Shown here: positions 36,245 through 44,934 of the stretch, piece after piece
Layout of the letters: each line of letters opens with the position of its first letter
Position numbering within the stretch: position 1 is the stretch's first letter
Source of the DNA: Methylococcaceae bacterium
GTDB lineage: Bacteria > Pseudomonadota > Gammaproteobacteria > Methylococcales > Methylomonadaceae
NCBI GenBank assembly: GCA_006844705.1
Contig: SPJS01000107.1
Location: 1-50,819, forward strand
Length of the DNA stretch: 50,819 nt
Reading direction: 5' to 3'
Made by a program: the position numbers and the translations under genes
The notes under the pieces: model-generated
Told to the model about the DNA's origin: nothing
Seen by the model: only the letters and a program-made list of their open reading frames with translations
Database searches by the model: none

Positions 36245-37064
36245 CAGCAAACCCCCTTCTTGTTTTTTGAAACCACCAAAAGCCAACCCACATAACCAAC
36301 AAACTGACAGCACCGTATAATGCAAGCCCTTGCCAATCAGGCAATTGCCCATAAATGAGGACAGCTCTTGCCTGTTCAAGAATAAAGGTCAGCGGATTCA
36401 TCATAAGGACAATATGATATTTTTCTGGTAAGACCGATATGGGATAAAAAACCGGCGATAAAAACAGCATCACTGTTGTCACCACGCCGATGACCTGGCT
36501 GACATCACGAATGTACACGCCCAGCGAAGCAAGAATCCAGGCAAAGCCCAGGGTAACGATCAGTAATGGTAGAGCAACCAGAGGGATTAATAAGGCTGTC
36601 CAAAAAACAAACCCATTAAGAATGACAAAAGCACCTAATAAAACAAACACGCTGACAAAAAAGTGAAATAAAGCCGTCCCAAGCGTGACAATCGGTAGGA
36701 CTTCCAATGGAAAGATGACTTTTTTTACATAGTTGACATGACTGGGAATAAGACCGGGAGCGCGATTGATGATCTCTGAAAACAGGGAGTGAATAATAAG
36801 CCCAGCAAACAATACAACGGCGAATTCAGTATGTCCTTCTTCACTACCTTGTCCCCACCTTGCCTTGAAGACAACGGAAAAAACAAACGTATAAACGACC
36901 AGCATTAGAACAGGGTTAAAAAAAGACCACCCCAAACCAATCAAAGATCCTTTATATCGTCCAGCAACATCTCGTCGAATCAGTTGCGCAATTAAAGAAC
37001 GGTGCTGAAAAATACTGCGAACAAGACCAACAAGAGAGACAGAATGCTTGGTAATTGGGTTCAT
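36234..37064 (-). CDS. wzm: O-antigen ABC transporter permease
   Basis: An ABC-2-type inner-membrane permease of 276 residues that forms the channel for O-polysaccharide. It starts MNPITKHSVSLVGLVRSIFQ. LIAQLIRRDVAGRYKGSLIG is the usual cytoplasmic coupling-helix region, followed by six hydrophobic segments with the motif GLIIHSLFSEIINRAPGLI. Near the end FYPISVLPEKYH and NPLTFILEQARAVLIYG are family hallmarks. It is the first gene of the O-antigen operon; its 270-bp upstream region has to hold the main promoter. Confidence 0.94.
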   Translation of the reverse strand: MNPITKHSVSLVGLVRSIFQHRSLIAQLIRRDVAGRYKGSLIGLGWSFFNPVLMLVVYTFVFSVVFKARWGQGSEEGHTEFAVVLFAGLIIHSLFSEIINRAPGLIPSHVNYVKKVIFPLEVLPIVTLGTALFHFFVSVFVLLGAFVILNGFVFWTALLIPLVALPLLIVTLGFAWILASLGVYIRDVSQVIGVVTTVMLFLSPVFYPISVLPEKYHIVLMMNPLTFILEQARAVLIYGQLPDWQGLALYGAVSLLVMWVGFWWFQKTRRGFADVL

Positions 37065-37334
37065 GCAATACGACGCGGCTCCATTAAATTGACTTCAAAC
37101 ATCATTAATATCATGACTAACTAAACAGTTAATCTCACCTCATTCCGTATCGTTCATAAAACCATTCTCTGCTTACCATAACTCAATTATAAAAAAATCA
37201 CAGAGCGATAGATAGTTTTATCTCGTGCGCAACAAATATCAATGCTTGAGTAAATCGACCTCTTCAACATTACTTTCATCGATCCTTCAATCTTTCAAAG
37301 CTCAATTAAATTTAATGGAAACCGCTTGTTAGGA
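37065..37334 (-). promoter_or_regulatory. Upstream region of the O-antigen operon
   Basis: A 270-base AT-rich non-coding stretch between wzm and the tRNA-Ser gene. It should carry the operon promoter, since no other space exists for it. I see no JUMPstart/ops element (GGCGGTAG core) on the relevant strand and no unambiguous -35/-10 pair. Confidence 0.4.
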
Positions 37335-37422
37335 TGGCGGAGAGTGAGGGATTCGAACCCTCGATACGTTGCCGTATACACACTTTCCAGGCGTGCTCCT
37401 TCGACCGCTCGGACAACTCTCC
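37335..37422 (-). tRNA. tRNA-Ser (anticodon GGA)
   Basis: The minus strand gives a complete class II tRNA. Acceptor GGAGAGT pairs with ACTCTCC. The D-arm contains CCGAGCGGTCGAAGG, and the anticodon loop is C-TGGAAAG with GGA in the middle. The variable arm is long (TGTATACGGCAACGTATC), and the T-arm GAGGGTTCGAATCCCTC is perfect. G73 is the serine discriminator, and CCA is encoded at 37337-37335. It reads UCC/UCU serine codons. It borders the O-antigen island. Confidence 0.97.
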
Positions 37423-37543
37423 TATAATTTTACTCCCAACTCACTCAGCAAGACCGCACCAGGAAAGGGACGGAGCCCGCCAATGCGTACTCGTTGTTTC
37501 GGCTCATCCTGATCCGACCCCCTTACGGGGTGCCTGTGGCAAC

Positions 37544-37588
37544 CCAGATTGTTCTTGACAATCTGGTCGACTGCTCGGACAACTCTCC
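37544..37588 (-). repeat. Duplicated 5' fragment of tRNA-Ser followed by a hairpin
   Basis: Positions 37567-37588 read on the minus strand as GGAGAGTTGTCCGAGCAGTCGA, the first 22 bases of the tRNA-Ser with a single change (G to A). The match stops there and runs straight into a perfect 8-bp hairpin (CCAGATTG, 7-base loop, CAATCTGG at 37544-37566). No anticodon or T-arm follows, so it is not a second tRNA gene. It looks like the scar of a recombination or insertion event at the tRNA. Confidence 0.7.
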
Positions 37589-37662
37589 GGAGGATTCAGC
37601 GAATGCTGAAAGGCCGATTAAGATACTGTATTTGTTAACACATTGCAAACAATGGCAGGAAA

Positions 37663-39552
37663 TTACTGGTGCAGCGCATCCAGTTCCTCCCAGCGGGAGA
37701 AGGCTTGGTCCAGTTCCTGTTCCACTTTTTCCAGTTCCGCCAGGGTTTCGCCGGTGGCTTCGGGTGCTTGTTTATAAAAATCTACATGGTTGATCTGCTC
37801 ATTCAACTCGCCCTGCCGGGTTTCCAGTTGATCAATCAGGTTGGGCAGCTGCTCCAGTTCGCGCTGTTGTTTGTAGCCGAGTTTTTTGGCGGGCTTATTG
37901 TCTTTGGTTTTGTCCTTTTTTACAGTTTGTGCAGCTTTAACGGCGGCGGCATCCTGTTTTTTCTTTTCTGCCAGCCGTGCCCAGTCGGCATACCCGCCGA
38001 TGTATTCATTGACGGTGCCTTCGCCTTCAAATACCAGGACGCTGGTGACGACATTATCCAGAAAGGTTCTATCATGGCTCACCAGTAATAAGGTGCCCTG
38101 ATAATTCACCAGTTTGTCTTCCAGGATTTCCAGCGTTTCCAGATCGAGATCGTTGGTGGGTTCGTCCATGATCAGCAGGTTGGCCGGTTTGGTAAACAAG
38201 CGTGCCAACAGCAGGCGATTTTTTTCGCCACCGGACAGACTTTTAACCGGCGAACGTGCGCGCGCCGGAGCGAACAGGAAGTCACTCAGATAAGACATGA
38301 CATGGCGTTTGCTGTCGCCGATGTCCAGGAATTCATTACCGTCGGCCACGGAATCCACTACGCTCATTTCCGGATCGAGCTGTTCGCGCAGCTGGTCAAA
38401 ATAGGCGACTTGCAATTTGGTGCCTTGTTGCACACTGCCGCTGCTGGGGTCCAGTTGTTGCAATAGCAGTTTTAGCAGCGTGGATTTTCCCGCGCCGTTA
38501 GGCCCCAGCAGGCCGATTTTATCGCCGCGATCAATTAATGTAGAAAAGTCTTTGATGATGGTCTTGTCGGCATAGTGAAAATTGACGTTTTTGGCTTCGA
38601 TTACTTTTTTGCCAGAAGCTTCGCCCTTTTCCATGGTCAGACGAGCACTGCCTTTAACATCGCGTCGTTCGGCACGCTCGGTACGCAGTTTCTGCAAGGC
38701 TCTCACTCGGCCTTCATTGCGCGTACGACGCGCCTTGATGCCTTGCCGTATCCACACTTCTTCCTTGGCCAGTTTTTTATCAAACTCGGCATTCTGGCGC
38801 GACTCTTCTTCCAGTGCAGCGGCTTTGCGACGCAGATAATCATCATAACTGCCCGGCCACGACACCAGATTGCCGCGATCAAGATCAATAATGCGGGTGG
38901 CCAGTTTTTGCAGAAAAGCACGATCATGAGTGACAAATAACACCGCGCCTTTGAAAGCCAAAACCTGTTCTTCCAGCCAGCTGATGCTGTCAAAATCAAG
39001 GTGGTTGGTCGGCTCGTCCAGCAACAGAATGTCGGGCTCGATCACCAGGGCACGGGCCAATGCCACACGCCGCTTCCAGCCACCGGACAGGCTGTTGACC
39101 TTGCCATCGGCAGGCAGGTCTAACTTGTTGAGTGTGGTTTCCACCCGTTGCTGAAAATGCCAGCCCTGGTCGGCTTCCAGTTGTTGCTGGAGCTCGCCCA
39201 GGGCGTTGAGTGACTCTTCACTGCCATCCATGTGATTGAGTGCTTCGTGATATTGCATAATGACATCACCCAATTGCCCCAATCCGGAAGCCACCGCATC
39301 GTAAATGGTATGTTCGTCATCAAGGTCGGGCGATTGTTCCAGCCAGGCCATTTTGATTTCCGGCTGCCGCCAGACCTCACCGGAATCGGGCGGCACCGAA
39401 CCGGCGATAATTTTCATCAAGGTGGATTTTCCTTCGCCATTACGCCCCAACAGGCCGACCCGTTCACCGGGGTCGAGCTGGAAATTTGCATGGTCTAGCA
39501 AGGCATGGGTGCCATAAGCAATGCAGGCATCATTTAAGCGAATTAAAGGCAT
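37663..39552 (-). CDS. uup: ABC-F ATPase Uup
   Basis: A soluble ribosome-associated tandem ABC ATPase; Uup proteins are linked to ribosome function and to precise transposon excision. The 629 residues have two nucleotide-binding domains. The first has GRNGEGKST (36-44), signature LSGGW (155-159) and LLLDEPTNHLDF. The second has GPNGAGKST (350-358), LSGGEKNR and LIMDEPTNDLDLETLEIL. The linker (about 240-310) is charged, and a C-terminal coiled coil (about 565-629, KKLGYKQQRELEQLPNLIDQ) distinguishes Uup from EttA and YheS. The start overlaps the CinA-like gene by ten bases. Confidence 0.94.
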   Translation of the reverse strand: MPLIRLNDACIAYGTHALLDHANFQLDPGERVGLLGRNGEGKSTLMKIIAGSVPPDSGEVWRQPEIKMAWLEQSPDLDDEHTIYDAVASGLGQLGDVIMQYHEALNHMDGSEESLNALGELQQQLEADQGWHFQQRVETTLNKLDLPADGKVNSLSGGWKRRVALARALVIEPDILLLDEPTNHLDFDSISWLEEQVLAFKGAVLFVTHDRAFLQKLATRIIDLDRGNLVSWPGSYDDYLRRKAAALEEESRQNAEFDKKLAKEEVWIRQGIKARRTRNEGRVRALQKLRTERAERRDVKGSARLTMEKGEASGKKVIEAKNVNFHYADKTIIKDFSTLIDRGDKIGLLGPNGAGKSTLLKLLLQQLDPSSGSVQQGTKLQVAYFDQLREQLDPEMSVVDSVADGNEFLDIGDSKRHVMSYLSDFLFAPARARSPVKSLSGGEKNRLLLARLFTKPANLLIMDEPTNDLDLETLEILEDKLVNYQGTLLLVSHDRTFLDNVVTSVLVFEGEGTVNEYIGGYADWARLAEKKKQDAAAVKAAQTVKKDKTKDNKPAKKLGYKQQRELEQLPNLIDQLETRQGELNEQINHVDFYKQAPEATGETLAELEKVEQELDQAFSRWEELDALHQ

Positions 39553-40748
39553 TTGTTTTGTAAGTAACGTCTGAGTAAGTCCAGTGCGGCAATCGCCGCC
39601 TGATGTTGTTGGCGCGCCGGATTACCGGCCAGGGTTCGCTGGCTGCAGCGTAAGCCATCCGGCGTGTACAGGGCATTATATATGACCCGCGCGTGTTGCG
39701 GCGAATCCTGATGTAATTGCACCAGTGCCAGCTTGCAGGTGGATTGCTGTTGCAACTGCTGTGCACAGTGCGCGGCCATATTTTCAGTATTGTCGCTCTG
39801 GGCCTGGCTGAATTGCTGAATCAACGAGGACACATCCGATTGAAACAGGCTGCTTTGCAGCCATGGCGCACGCATCAGTTTTGTGGCTATCAGGCCATGA
39901 CTGGCACTTTCCGCAATCGCCAGTGTTAATTGGCGAGCACTCATCACTTCATCCAGCACTGTCAGCAAATGGTTTTGACCTTGCGCATTAAGGTCGATGG
40001 CAAAGACGGTATCACCGATGTGTTCGGCCACCTGCTGACCAGTCTCCATCATGTGCGTTTCGTCATAGCCGGCAGGAAAGCACAGTTTGACCTGGTTTTC
40101 ATCCGGCGATGTCCAAAAACCCAGTGATACGTCTGGCGGTAACGACACGGTCTGTACTTGTTGTTGCAGATCAGATTCACCCGTGCCGAAAGTGCGAATG
40201 ATGAGCAGATGATCCGGTTGCAGGGTGAACTGATCAAGCAATTGCGGTTTAATCCACTCGCCGAACATGCCCTTCATTTCACTGGGCACGCCGGGGGTAA
40301 AGAAAAACCGGCAACGCTGCTGCTTAAGTGCAAAACCCGGCGCAGTACCCCACAGATTATCCAGCCGGCTTGCCCCCTGCGGAAACATGGCCTGTTTGCG
40401 GTTGCTATCAGCCATGTCGCGTTGTCGATGGGCAAAGTATTGTTTGATTTGCTGTAGTGCGACCTCATCCATGTGCAAGGGTCGGCCAAAGGCTGCGGCT
40501 ACCGCCTGAGCGGTTAAATCATCCAGCGTAGGCCCCAGTCCGCCTGTGCAAATGCAGCAATCGGCACGTTCAGCAATGTTCTGCAATAGCTCGATTAAAT
40601 CGGTGAGGTTATCGCCTACGGCGGTGTGGCGTTTGACTTGAAAGCCCAGCTGGGTAAGTTGCTGTGACAGCCAATTGGCATTGGTGTCTAGCACTTGCCC
40701 ACGGATGATTTCCTCACCTTGTGAGAAAATTTCAGCCAGGGGTCTCAT
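39543..40748 (-). CDS. CinA-like protein with competence/damage-type molybdopterin-binding N-domain and degenerate amidase-like C-domain
   Basis: The start at 40748 (MRPLAEIFSQGEEIIRGQ) overlaps the AEC stop as ATGA, giving 401 residues. Residues 1 to about 165 form the MoaB/MogA-like fold of CinA: SQGEEIIRGQVLDTNANWLS, ICTGGLGPTLDDLT, and FFTPGVPSEMKGMF, which suits pyrophosphatase action on NAD-related nucleotides. The last 150 residues resemble the nicotinamide-nucleotide amidase (PncC) domain, but the conserved AESCTGG motif reads AESASHG and the region is short and divergent, so deamidase activity is doubtful. It is coupled to an AEC permease upstream and to uup downstream. Confidence 0.78.
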   Translation of the reverse strand: MRPLAEIFSQGEEIIRGQVLDTNANWLSQQLTQLGFQVKRHTAVGDNLTDLIELLQNIAERADCCICTGGLGPTLDDLTAQAVAAAFGRPLHMDEVALQQIKQYFAHRQRDMADSNRKQAMFPQGASRLDNLWGTAPGFALKQQRCRFFFTPGVPSEMKGMFGEWIKPQLLDQFTLQPDHLLIIRTFGTGESDLQQQVQTVSLPPDVSLGFWTSPDENQVKLCFPAGYDETHMMETGQQVAEHIGDTVFAIDLNAQGQNHLLTVLDEVMSARQLTLAIAESASHGLIATKLMRAPWLQSSLFQSDVSSLIQQFSQAQSDNTENMAAHCAQQLQQQSTCKLALVQLHQDSPQHARVIYNALYTPDGLRCSQRTLAGNPARQQHQAAIAALDLLRRYLQNKCL

Positions 40749-41656
40749 AGCAGCTGATGCCAATATGGCAGGGTGATCAGGCTGAGCAGTGTGGAGACGG
40801 TCACTGCCATTGCATACAGCGAGGCATCCAGTTTGTAGCGGTCACAAAAGACAATGCCCAATACCATGCACGGCATGGCCAGATCAAGAATAGCCGGAGC
40901 TTTGTATTTTTCTTCAAAAGGAAGGAAGTCGATCAGCAGCCAGGCAGCCAGAGGCATCAGTGCCAGTTTGACCATCAGTGCCGGTATGATGAACGGGGCA
41001 TTACGCGGCGACATCGACTGCCAGCGCAAGGCTAACCCCAGCGAAAACAACATCATCGGCACCACGGCGGTGGACAGTTGTTCAAATACGCCAAACAGCC
41101 AATCCGGTGCAGGCACCTCAAATTGGTTTAAACAGGTCGCGGTAATCGCGGCGAGAAAAGGCGGCGTGCTTAAAAAGGCATACATCGGCTGGCGGCGGCT
41201 TTCATCCTTGCCGTAAAAGCGGGCGATAATGATGCCGAGCGTAAACAACAGAGGCCCTGCGGCAAAAAAATCCAGCTGTATCGCTACCGAACGCGCCCAG
41301 CTGCCGTAGGTCTGCTCCAGCACCGGCAGGCCGAGATAGGTGACATTGGGGAAGCCTGCGGCCAGAATCAACGCGCCTTTTTTCACCTTGCTGTATCTCA
41401 ATGCGGTCGTCACCCACCAGGTCAGTGCCAACCCAAACAGCACCGCACTGACGCCCAAAATGGAAAACTGAAAAGACTGCATCCCCAAATCCGCTTTCCA
41501 CAATACCTCCAGCACCATGGCCGGTAAAAACAGGTAATACACCACCGTTGTGAGTACCGTGCGGGTGTGTTCTGCGCTCAGACCGGCCGGTGCCAGATAG
41601 CGCCAGGCCATGCCGCAGCCCATAATAAAGGCCATCTGGATAAGGGTGGTTGTCAT
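40745..41656 (-). CDS. AEC (auxin efflux carrier) family permease
   Basis: A 303-residue inner-membrane transporter with about ten hydrophobic segments in two inverted halves. Motifs: MVLEVLWKADLG, AAGFPNVTYLGLPVLEQTYG (first broken helix with the conserved N and P) and AMPCMVLGIVFCDRYKLDAS in the second half. Bacterial members carry small organic acids such as malate or malonate, but the substrate cannot be read from sequence. It is divergent from pyrF and coupled to the CinA-like gene. Confidence 0.88.
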   Translation of the reverse strand: MTTTLIQMAFIMGCGMAWRYLAPAGLSAEHTRTVLTTVVYYLFLPAMVLEVLWKADLGMQSFQFSILGVSAVLFGLALTWWVTTALRYSKVKKGALILAAGFPNVTYLGLPVLEQTYGSWARSVAIQLDFFAAGPLLFTLGIIIARFYGKDESRRQPMYAFLSTPPFLAAITATCLNQFEVPAPDWLFGVFEQLSTAVVPMMLFSLGLALRWQSMSPRNAPFIIPALMVKLALMPLAAWLLIDFLPFEEKYKAPAILDLAMPCMVLGIVFCDRYKLDASLYAMAVTVSTLLSLITLPYWHQLL

Positions 41657-41775
41657 TTTTCACAGGTGATTGAATAATCGTCGCATTTTAGCATTCACGC
41701 TGTGAGGGTGTTGGGGTAATATGTGAAACTATAAGAACATACATATTTTCCACAACAATAATCTCTATTTTTTCT

Positions 41776-42495
41776 ATGACCGAACACTTTTTATCCAATA
41801 AACCCATTCCTTCCCGCGAACGTCTGATTATGGCGCTGGACGTGCCGTCTATTCCAGAAGCACAGACACTGGTTGAATCGCTTGGCGATTCGGTTGTGTT
41901 TTATAAAGTCGGTATGGAGCTGTTTATGTCGGGCGATTATTTTGGCTTTATCGAGTGGCTGAAAGCGCGCGATAAAAAAGTGTTTGTCGATTTAAAGTTT
42001 TTCGATATTCCCGCCACGGTGGGGCGAGCTATTCGGGCACTGAGTAAAAAGGGGGTCGATTTGGCGACCATTCACGGCAACGACTCGATCATGCAAGCCG
42101 CTGCCGCAGAAAAAGGCGATTTAAAAGTACTGGCGGTGACCGCATTAACCAGTCTGGATCGTGGTGATCTGGATGACCTGGGCTTTCAGTGTGATATCAA
42201 GGAACTGGTGTTGTCCCGCGCTAAACGCGCGTTAAGTATCGGCTGTGACGGCATCGTGTCATCCGGCCTGGAAGTACCGATGATTCGTGCCGAGCTGGAT
42301 CATAAGTTATTGGTCATCACCCCCGGCGTACGCCCGGTTGATAATCGCGATGATGACCAGAAACGTGTGGTCAGCGTAGAACAGGCTTTCCAGAATGGCG
42401 CGGATTATATCGTGGTTGGCAGACCTATTCGTGATGCCGAAAACCCCAAATCTACCGCGGAAAAAATTCAGGGGCAAATCGCCAGCCTGTTTTAA
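41776..42495 (+). CDS. pyrF: Orotidine 5'-phosphate decarboxylase
   Basis: The last step of UMP synthesis. The 239-residue TIM barrel has the catalytic set K44 (FYKVGMEL), D72, K74 and D77 (VDLKFFDIP), and the phosphate-binding end ITPGVRP, later DYIVVGRPI. The start used (MTEHFLSNKPIPS) gives about 15 residues more than usual. No Shine-Dalgarno is visible, so the internal ATG of MALDVPSIPEA (residue 19) is not excluded. It lies four bases before nth and is probably co-transcribed with it. Confidence 0.95.
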   Translation: MTEHFLSNKPIPSRERLIMALDVPSIPEAQTLVESLGDSVVFYKVGMELFMSGDYFGFIEWLKARDKKVFVDLKFFDIPATVGRAIRALSKKGVDLATIHGNDSIMQAAAAEKGDLKVLAVTALTSLDRGDLDDLGFQCDIKELVLSRAKRALSIGCDGIVSSGLEVPMIRAELDHKLLVITPGVRPVDNRDDDQKRVVSVEQAFQNGADYIVVGRPIRDAENPKSTAEKIQGQIASLF

Positions 42496-42499
42496 TTGC

Positions 42500-43138
42500 A
42501 TGAACAAGGATAAAAGGCAGGCGATATTTGATCGTCTTGCCGAGCACATTGCAGAACCAACCACCGAGCTGGAATATTCCACAGCGTTTGAATTGCTGAT
42601 TGCGGTGGTACTGTCCGCCCAGGCCACAGATAAGGGCGTCAACAAGGCGACGGCCAAATTATTCCCTGTTGCTAACACAGCGCAGGCAATCCTTGATTTG
42701 GGCGAAGACGGGCTGAAGGAATACATTAAAACCATCGGGCTGTTCAACAGCAAGGGGGGCAATATCATCAAGCTGTGTCAGGCCTTGCTGGACAAACATC
42801 ATGGAGAAGTCCCGCAAACCCGCACAGAACTGGAAGCCCTGGCCGGGGTCGGTCGTAAAACGGCCAATGTCATTCTTAACACTGCCTTCGGCCAACCCAC
42901 CATTGCCGTGGACACCCACATCTTCCGCGTCTCCAACCGCACCCGCATTGCACCGGGCAAAAACGTACTGGAGGTTGAGCTAAAACTGGACAAGTGGATT
43001 CCCAAACAACACAAACTGAATGCCCATCATTTATTGATTTTACATGGCCGTTACACCTGCATCGCGCGCAAGCCACGTTGCGCAAGCTGTGTTATTGAAG
43101 ACTTGTGTGAGTTTAAGGAGAAGACACTTGTACAATAG
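42500..43138 (+). CDS. nth: Endonuclease III
   Basis: A DNA glycosylase/AP lyase for oxidised pyrimidines. The start at 42500 (MNKDKRQAIFDRLAEHI) gives 212 residues. Catalytic K120 lies in LAGVGRKTANVIL (the helix-hairpin-helix) and D138 in AVDTHIFRVSNR. The 4Fe-4S cysteines are C187, C194, C197 and C203. All of these numbers equal those of E. coli Nth. Co-oriented with pyrF. Confidence 0.97.
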   Translation: MNKDKRQAIFDRLAEHIAEPTTELEYSTAFELLIAVVLSAQATDKGVNKATAKLFPVANTAQAILDLGEDGLKEYIKTIGLFNSKGGNIIKLCQALLDKHHGEVPQTRTELEALAGVGRKTANVILNTAFGQPTIAVDTHIFRVSNRTRIAPGKNVLEVELKLDKWIPKQHKLNAHHLLILHGRYTCIARKPRCASCVIEDLCEFKEKTLVQ

Positions 43139-43283
43139 CGCCCAAACAGATCAAAACAGAAGTCAAGACCTGGTTAAACGTATCGATAACATTGACGGCC
43201 ATATAATGATTCGCTACTACGCATCACCCGTCTCGAAACCTCTGTGGACATTGCTGAAAAGCAGCGGAAGTTGAAATAAAGGT

Positions 43284-43312
43284 CTCCCGCGCTGAATACG
43301 CGGGAGTTATTA
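43284..43312. terminator. Hairpin terminator between nth and a convergent gene
   Basis: CTCCCGCG and CGCGGGAG form a perfect 8-bp GC-rich stem around a 7-base loop, followed by TTATTA. It stands between convergent genes and may serve both. The U-tract is short. Confidence 0.7.
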
Positions 43313-43332
43313 GGACATCAATCCAAAACGAG

Positions 43333-44673
43333 CTATTTAGCTTTTTTTGACCTCGCTTTATATGCCCCAAATGTTATTCCTAAAGATAAAATCAGAAGCC
43401 CTGCTAACGGAATCATTGGTATCTGCATAGCCCCATGATCACCCGGACCTGGTATTCCATTTCCTGGAGTGCGTCCTGAACACAAAACGCTATCATCGCC
43501 AGGTTCTGGTACTGCCGTATTAACGGAATAGTGAGCGATAACGGTACTACCGGGATCGAGAGCAGGCAGCTGGATAATCTGACTAATTTGAGAAACAATC
43601 AATCCGTCATCACACGCTTGAACCATGACATCTCCAGAATGCGGAATCAAACTTGATATCGCATTTTCTAAGAATGCTCTTTCAGCATTCCATTCTTCGG
43701 CTTTCCAGCCTGTTGCCACATTCCCCGGGGTTCTATAAAACGCCTCAAACCCTGAAAGCGGCGGTTCAAAATTTGAATCTGCTAATAAATTTGCTGTTGT
43801 TGTCGTTGCTTCAATTTTTAATGTCGCATCATCGATGAATAGGCCATCAACTGTTAAGTCCGAATTACGTGCTCGAAGTTCAAAAGCGATACATTTTGAT
43901 GACCCTAATACAATGGTTTGTTCAACTTTAGTCCATGTATTTGCAACCACTGGGACTGAAACAGCGGTTCCTTGAAGATTTGTACAACTTCCTCCTGGCG
44001 TTGGTGAATCGCCTTTGAAAACAGCTATAAACGCAGGTATGCCGGCAGTATTATTAGTACCGTTCACCCAATAAGATGCCTTCACAGTAGCATTCGTTGT
44101 ATTTGTCTGCGATAAATCAAGGATTTGCCTTACTTGAGATACTCCCCCTCCCGTTTTATTCAACTTTAGCATGCTACTACCGCTTCTAGGTTGCACGCCG
44201 CCCGTTGCCCCTATAATATTGGCATCTTCAGCCCGCCATTTATCTGTTTTGTGTTGCGGATCCTGGGATATGTATGACACAAGCTGGGTACCTTCAAACC
44301 CCGGCTCAGTTAACGCCTCACTTCCCGTCTTGATTATTTCCAGGTTGAATGCTGCTGAATCAAAAAACACACCTTCTACGGGCAGCGTGTTATTTCTTGC
44401 ACTAAATTCGAAATGACAATGCGTATGGTCATTATTGATTGTTAATGAATCAGATAATAATTTCCATCCATCTGCATGATTTACACTGGCAAGAAGGCTT
44501 TTGTTAACCCCAACAGGTGAAGCACCTGCATTAATGGTACCGTTTGGATTTTGCCCAGCCCCACACTTTAAAGATAAATGTGTGTCAGCCGCATGTAATG
44601 AACCGATTAAAATAAAATTTGTGGCAAATAAAGACCCAATTAACAATTGTTTCTGTTTAAAACTTGAAGACAT
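43333..44673 (-). CDS. Secreted surface protein with two related beta domains and a C-terminal sorting-like tail
   Basis: The ATG at 44673 (MSSSFKQKQLLIGSL) has a GGAGGAG Shine-Dalgarno and a signal peptide ending SLHA, giving 446 residues. Two segments are alike: FEFSARNNTLPVEGVFFDSA (about 90) and FELRARNSDLTVDGLFIDDA (about 265). Each looks like the last strands of a carbohydrate-binding-like beta sandwich, and a third partial unit may lie between them. The C-terminus IPMIPLAGLLILSLGITFGA with the basic tail YKARSKKAK is the pattern of exosortase-type sorting tails (IPTL/VPLPA-like, not an exact match). Function unknown. It lies downstream of the large regulator in the same direction. Confidence 0.75.
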   Translation of the reverse strand: MSSSFKQKQLLIGSLFATNFILIGSLHAADTHLSLKCGAGQNPNGTINAGASPVGVNKSLLASVNHADGWKLLSDSLTINNDHTHCHFEFSARNNTLPVEGVFFDSAAFNLEIIKTGSEALTEPGFEGTQLVSYISQDPQHKTDKWRAEDANIIGATGGVQPRSGSSMLKLNKTGGGVSQVRQILDLSQTNTTNATVKASYWVNGTNNTAGIPAFIAVFKGDSPTPGGSCTNLQGTAVSVPVVANTWTKVEQTIVLGSSKCIAFELRARNSDLTVDGLFIDDATLKIEATTTTANLLADSNFEPPLSGFEAFYRTPGNVATGWKAEEWNAERAFLENAISSLIPHSGDVMVQACDDGLIVSQISQIIQLPALDPGSTVIAHYSVNTAVPEPGDDSVLCSGRTPGNGIPGPGDHGAMQIPMIPLAGLLILSLGITFGAYKARSKKAK

Positions 44674-44818
44674 TTTCACACTCCTCCAGATAGTAAAGTT
44701 AGGAAAATAATAAAACAAAGCTATTTGCAAAATAGCTCTACCCTATTCAGACGGTTTCACAGTTCGAGAAAACAAAATAACATGGGAAAGGTAATAAATA
44801 AGGAGACATATTCAGTCC

Positions 44819-44841
44819 AATTCATTAAGTTTTAATGAATT
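44819..44841. repeat. AT-rich hairpin AATTCATTAA / TTAATGAATT
   Basis: A perfect 10-bp stem with a 3-base loop, followed by TTTTT on the plus strand. It lies between the regulator and the surface-protein gene. It could be a 5' leader structure of the surface gene or a terminator in the other direction. Confidence 0.5.
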
Positions 44842-44892
44842 TTTTATGTCAAAAAGATGACAGGCATCACGCAATACATATGAAACAATTAT

Positions 44893-44934
44893 CATGAATT
44901 AAAAGATCTTTTCGATAAGATCTTTTAATTCATG
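44893..44934. repeat. 18-bp perfect inverted repeat across the regulator stop codon
   Basis: CATGAATTAAAAGATCTT (44893-44910) and AAGATCTTTTAATTCATG (44917-44934) are perfect reverse complements around a 6-base spacer. The stop codon and last dozen codons of the STAND regulator are inside it. It is AT-rich and has no T-tract in the gene direction, so it may be an mRNA 3' stabiliser, a protein site or an insertion scar. Confidence 0.85.

Noticed and set aside
36245..36379. N-terminal extension of Wzt by 45 residues
   Set aside because: It overlaps wzm over its length, the ATG at 36244 has a strong Shine-Dalgarno and gives the normal Wzt N-terminus.
37544..37588. Second tRNA-Ser gene
   Set aside because: Only the acceptor 5' strand and D-arm part exist; there is no anticodon arm, T-arm or matching acceptor 3' strand.
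37334..37793. Two plus-strand frames across the tRNA-Ser and its flank
   Set aside because: They cross a tRNA gene and its duplicate and then the end of uup; the peptide is just translated tRNA and repeat sequence.
43044..43274. Small protein after nth
   Set aside because: The frame begins inside nth, has no start signal of its own after the nth stop, and the predicted peptide has no recognisable feature.
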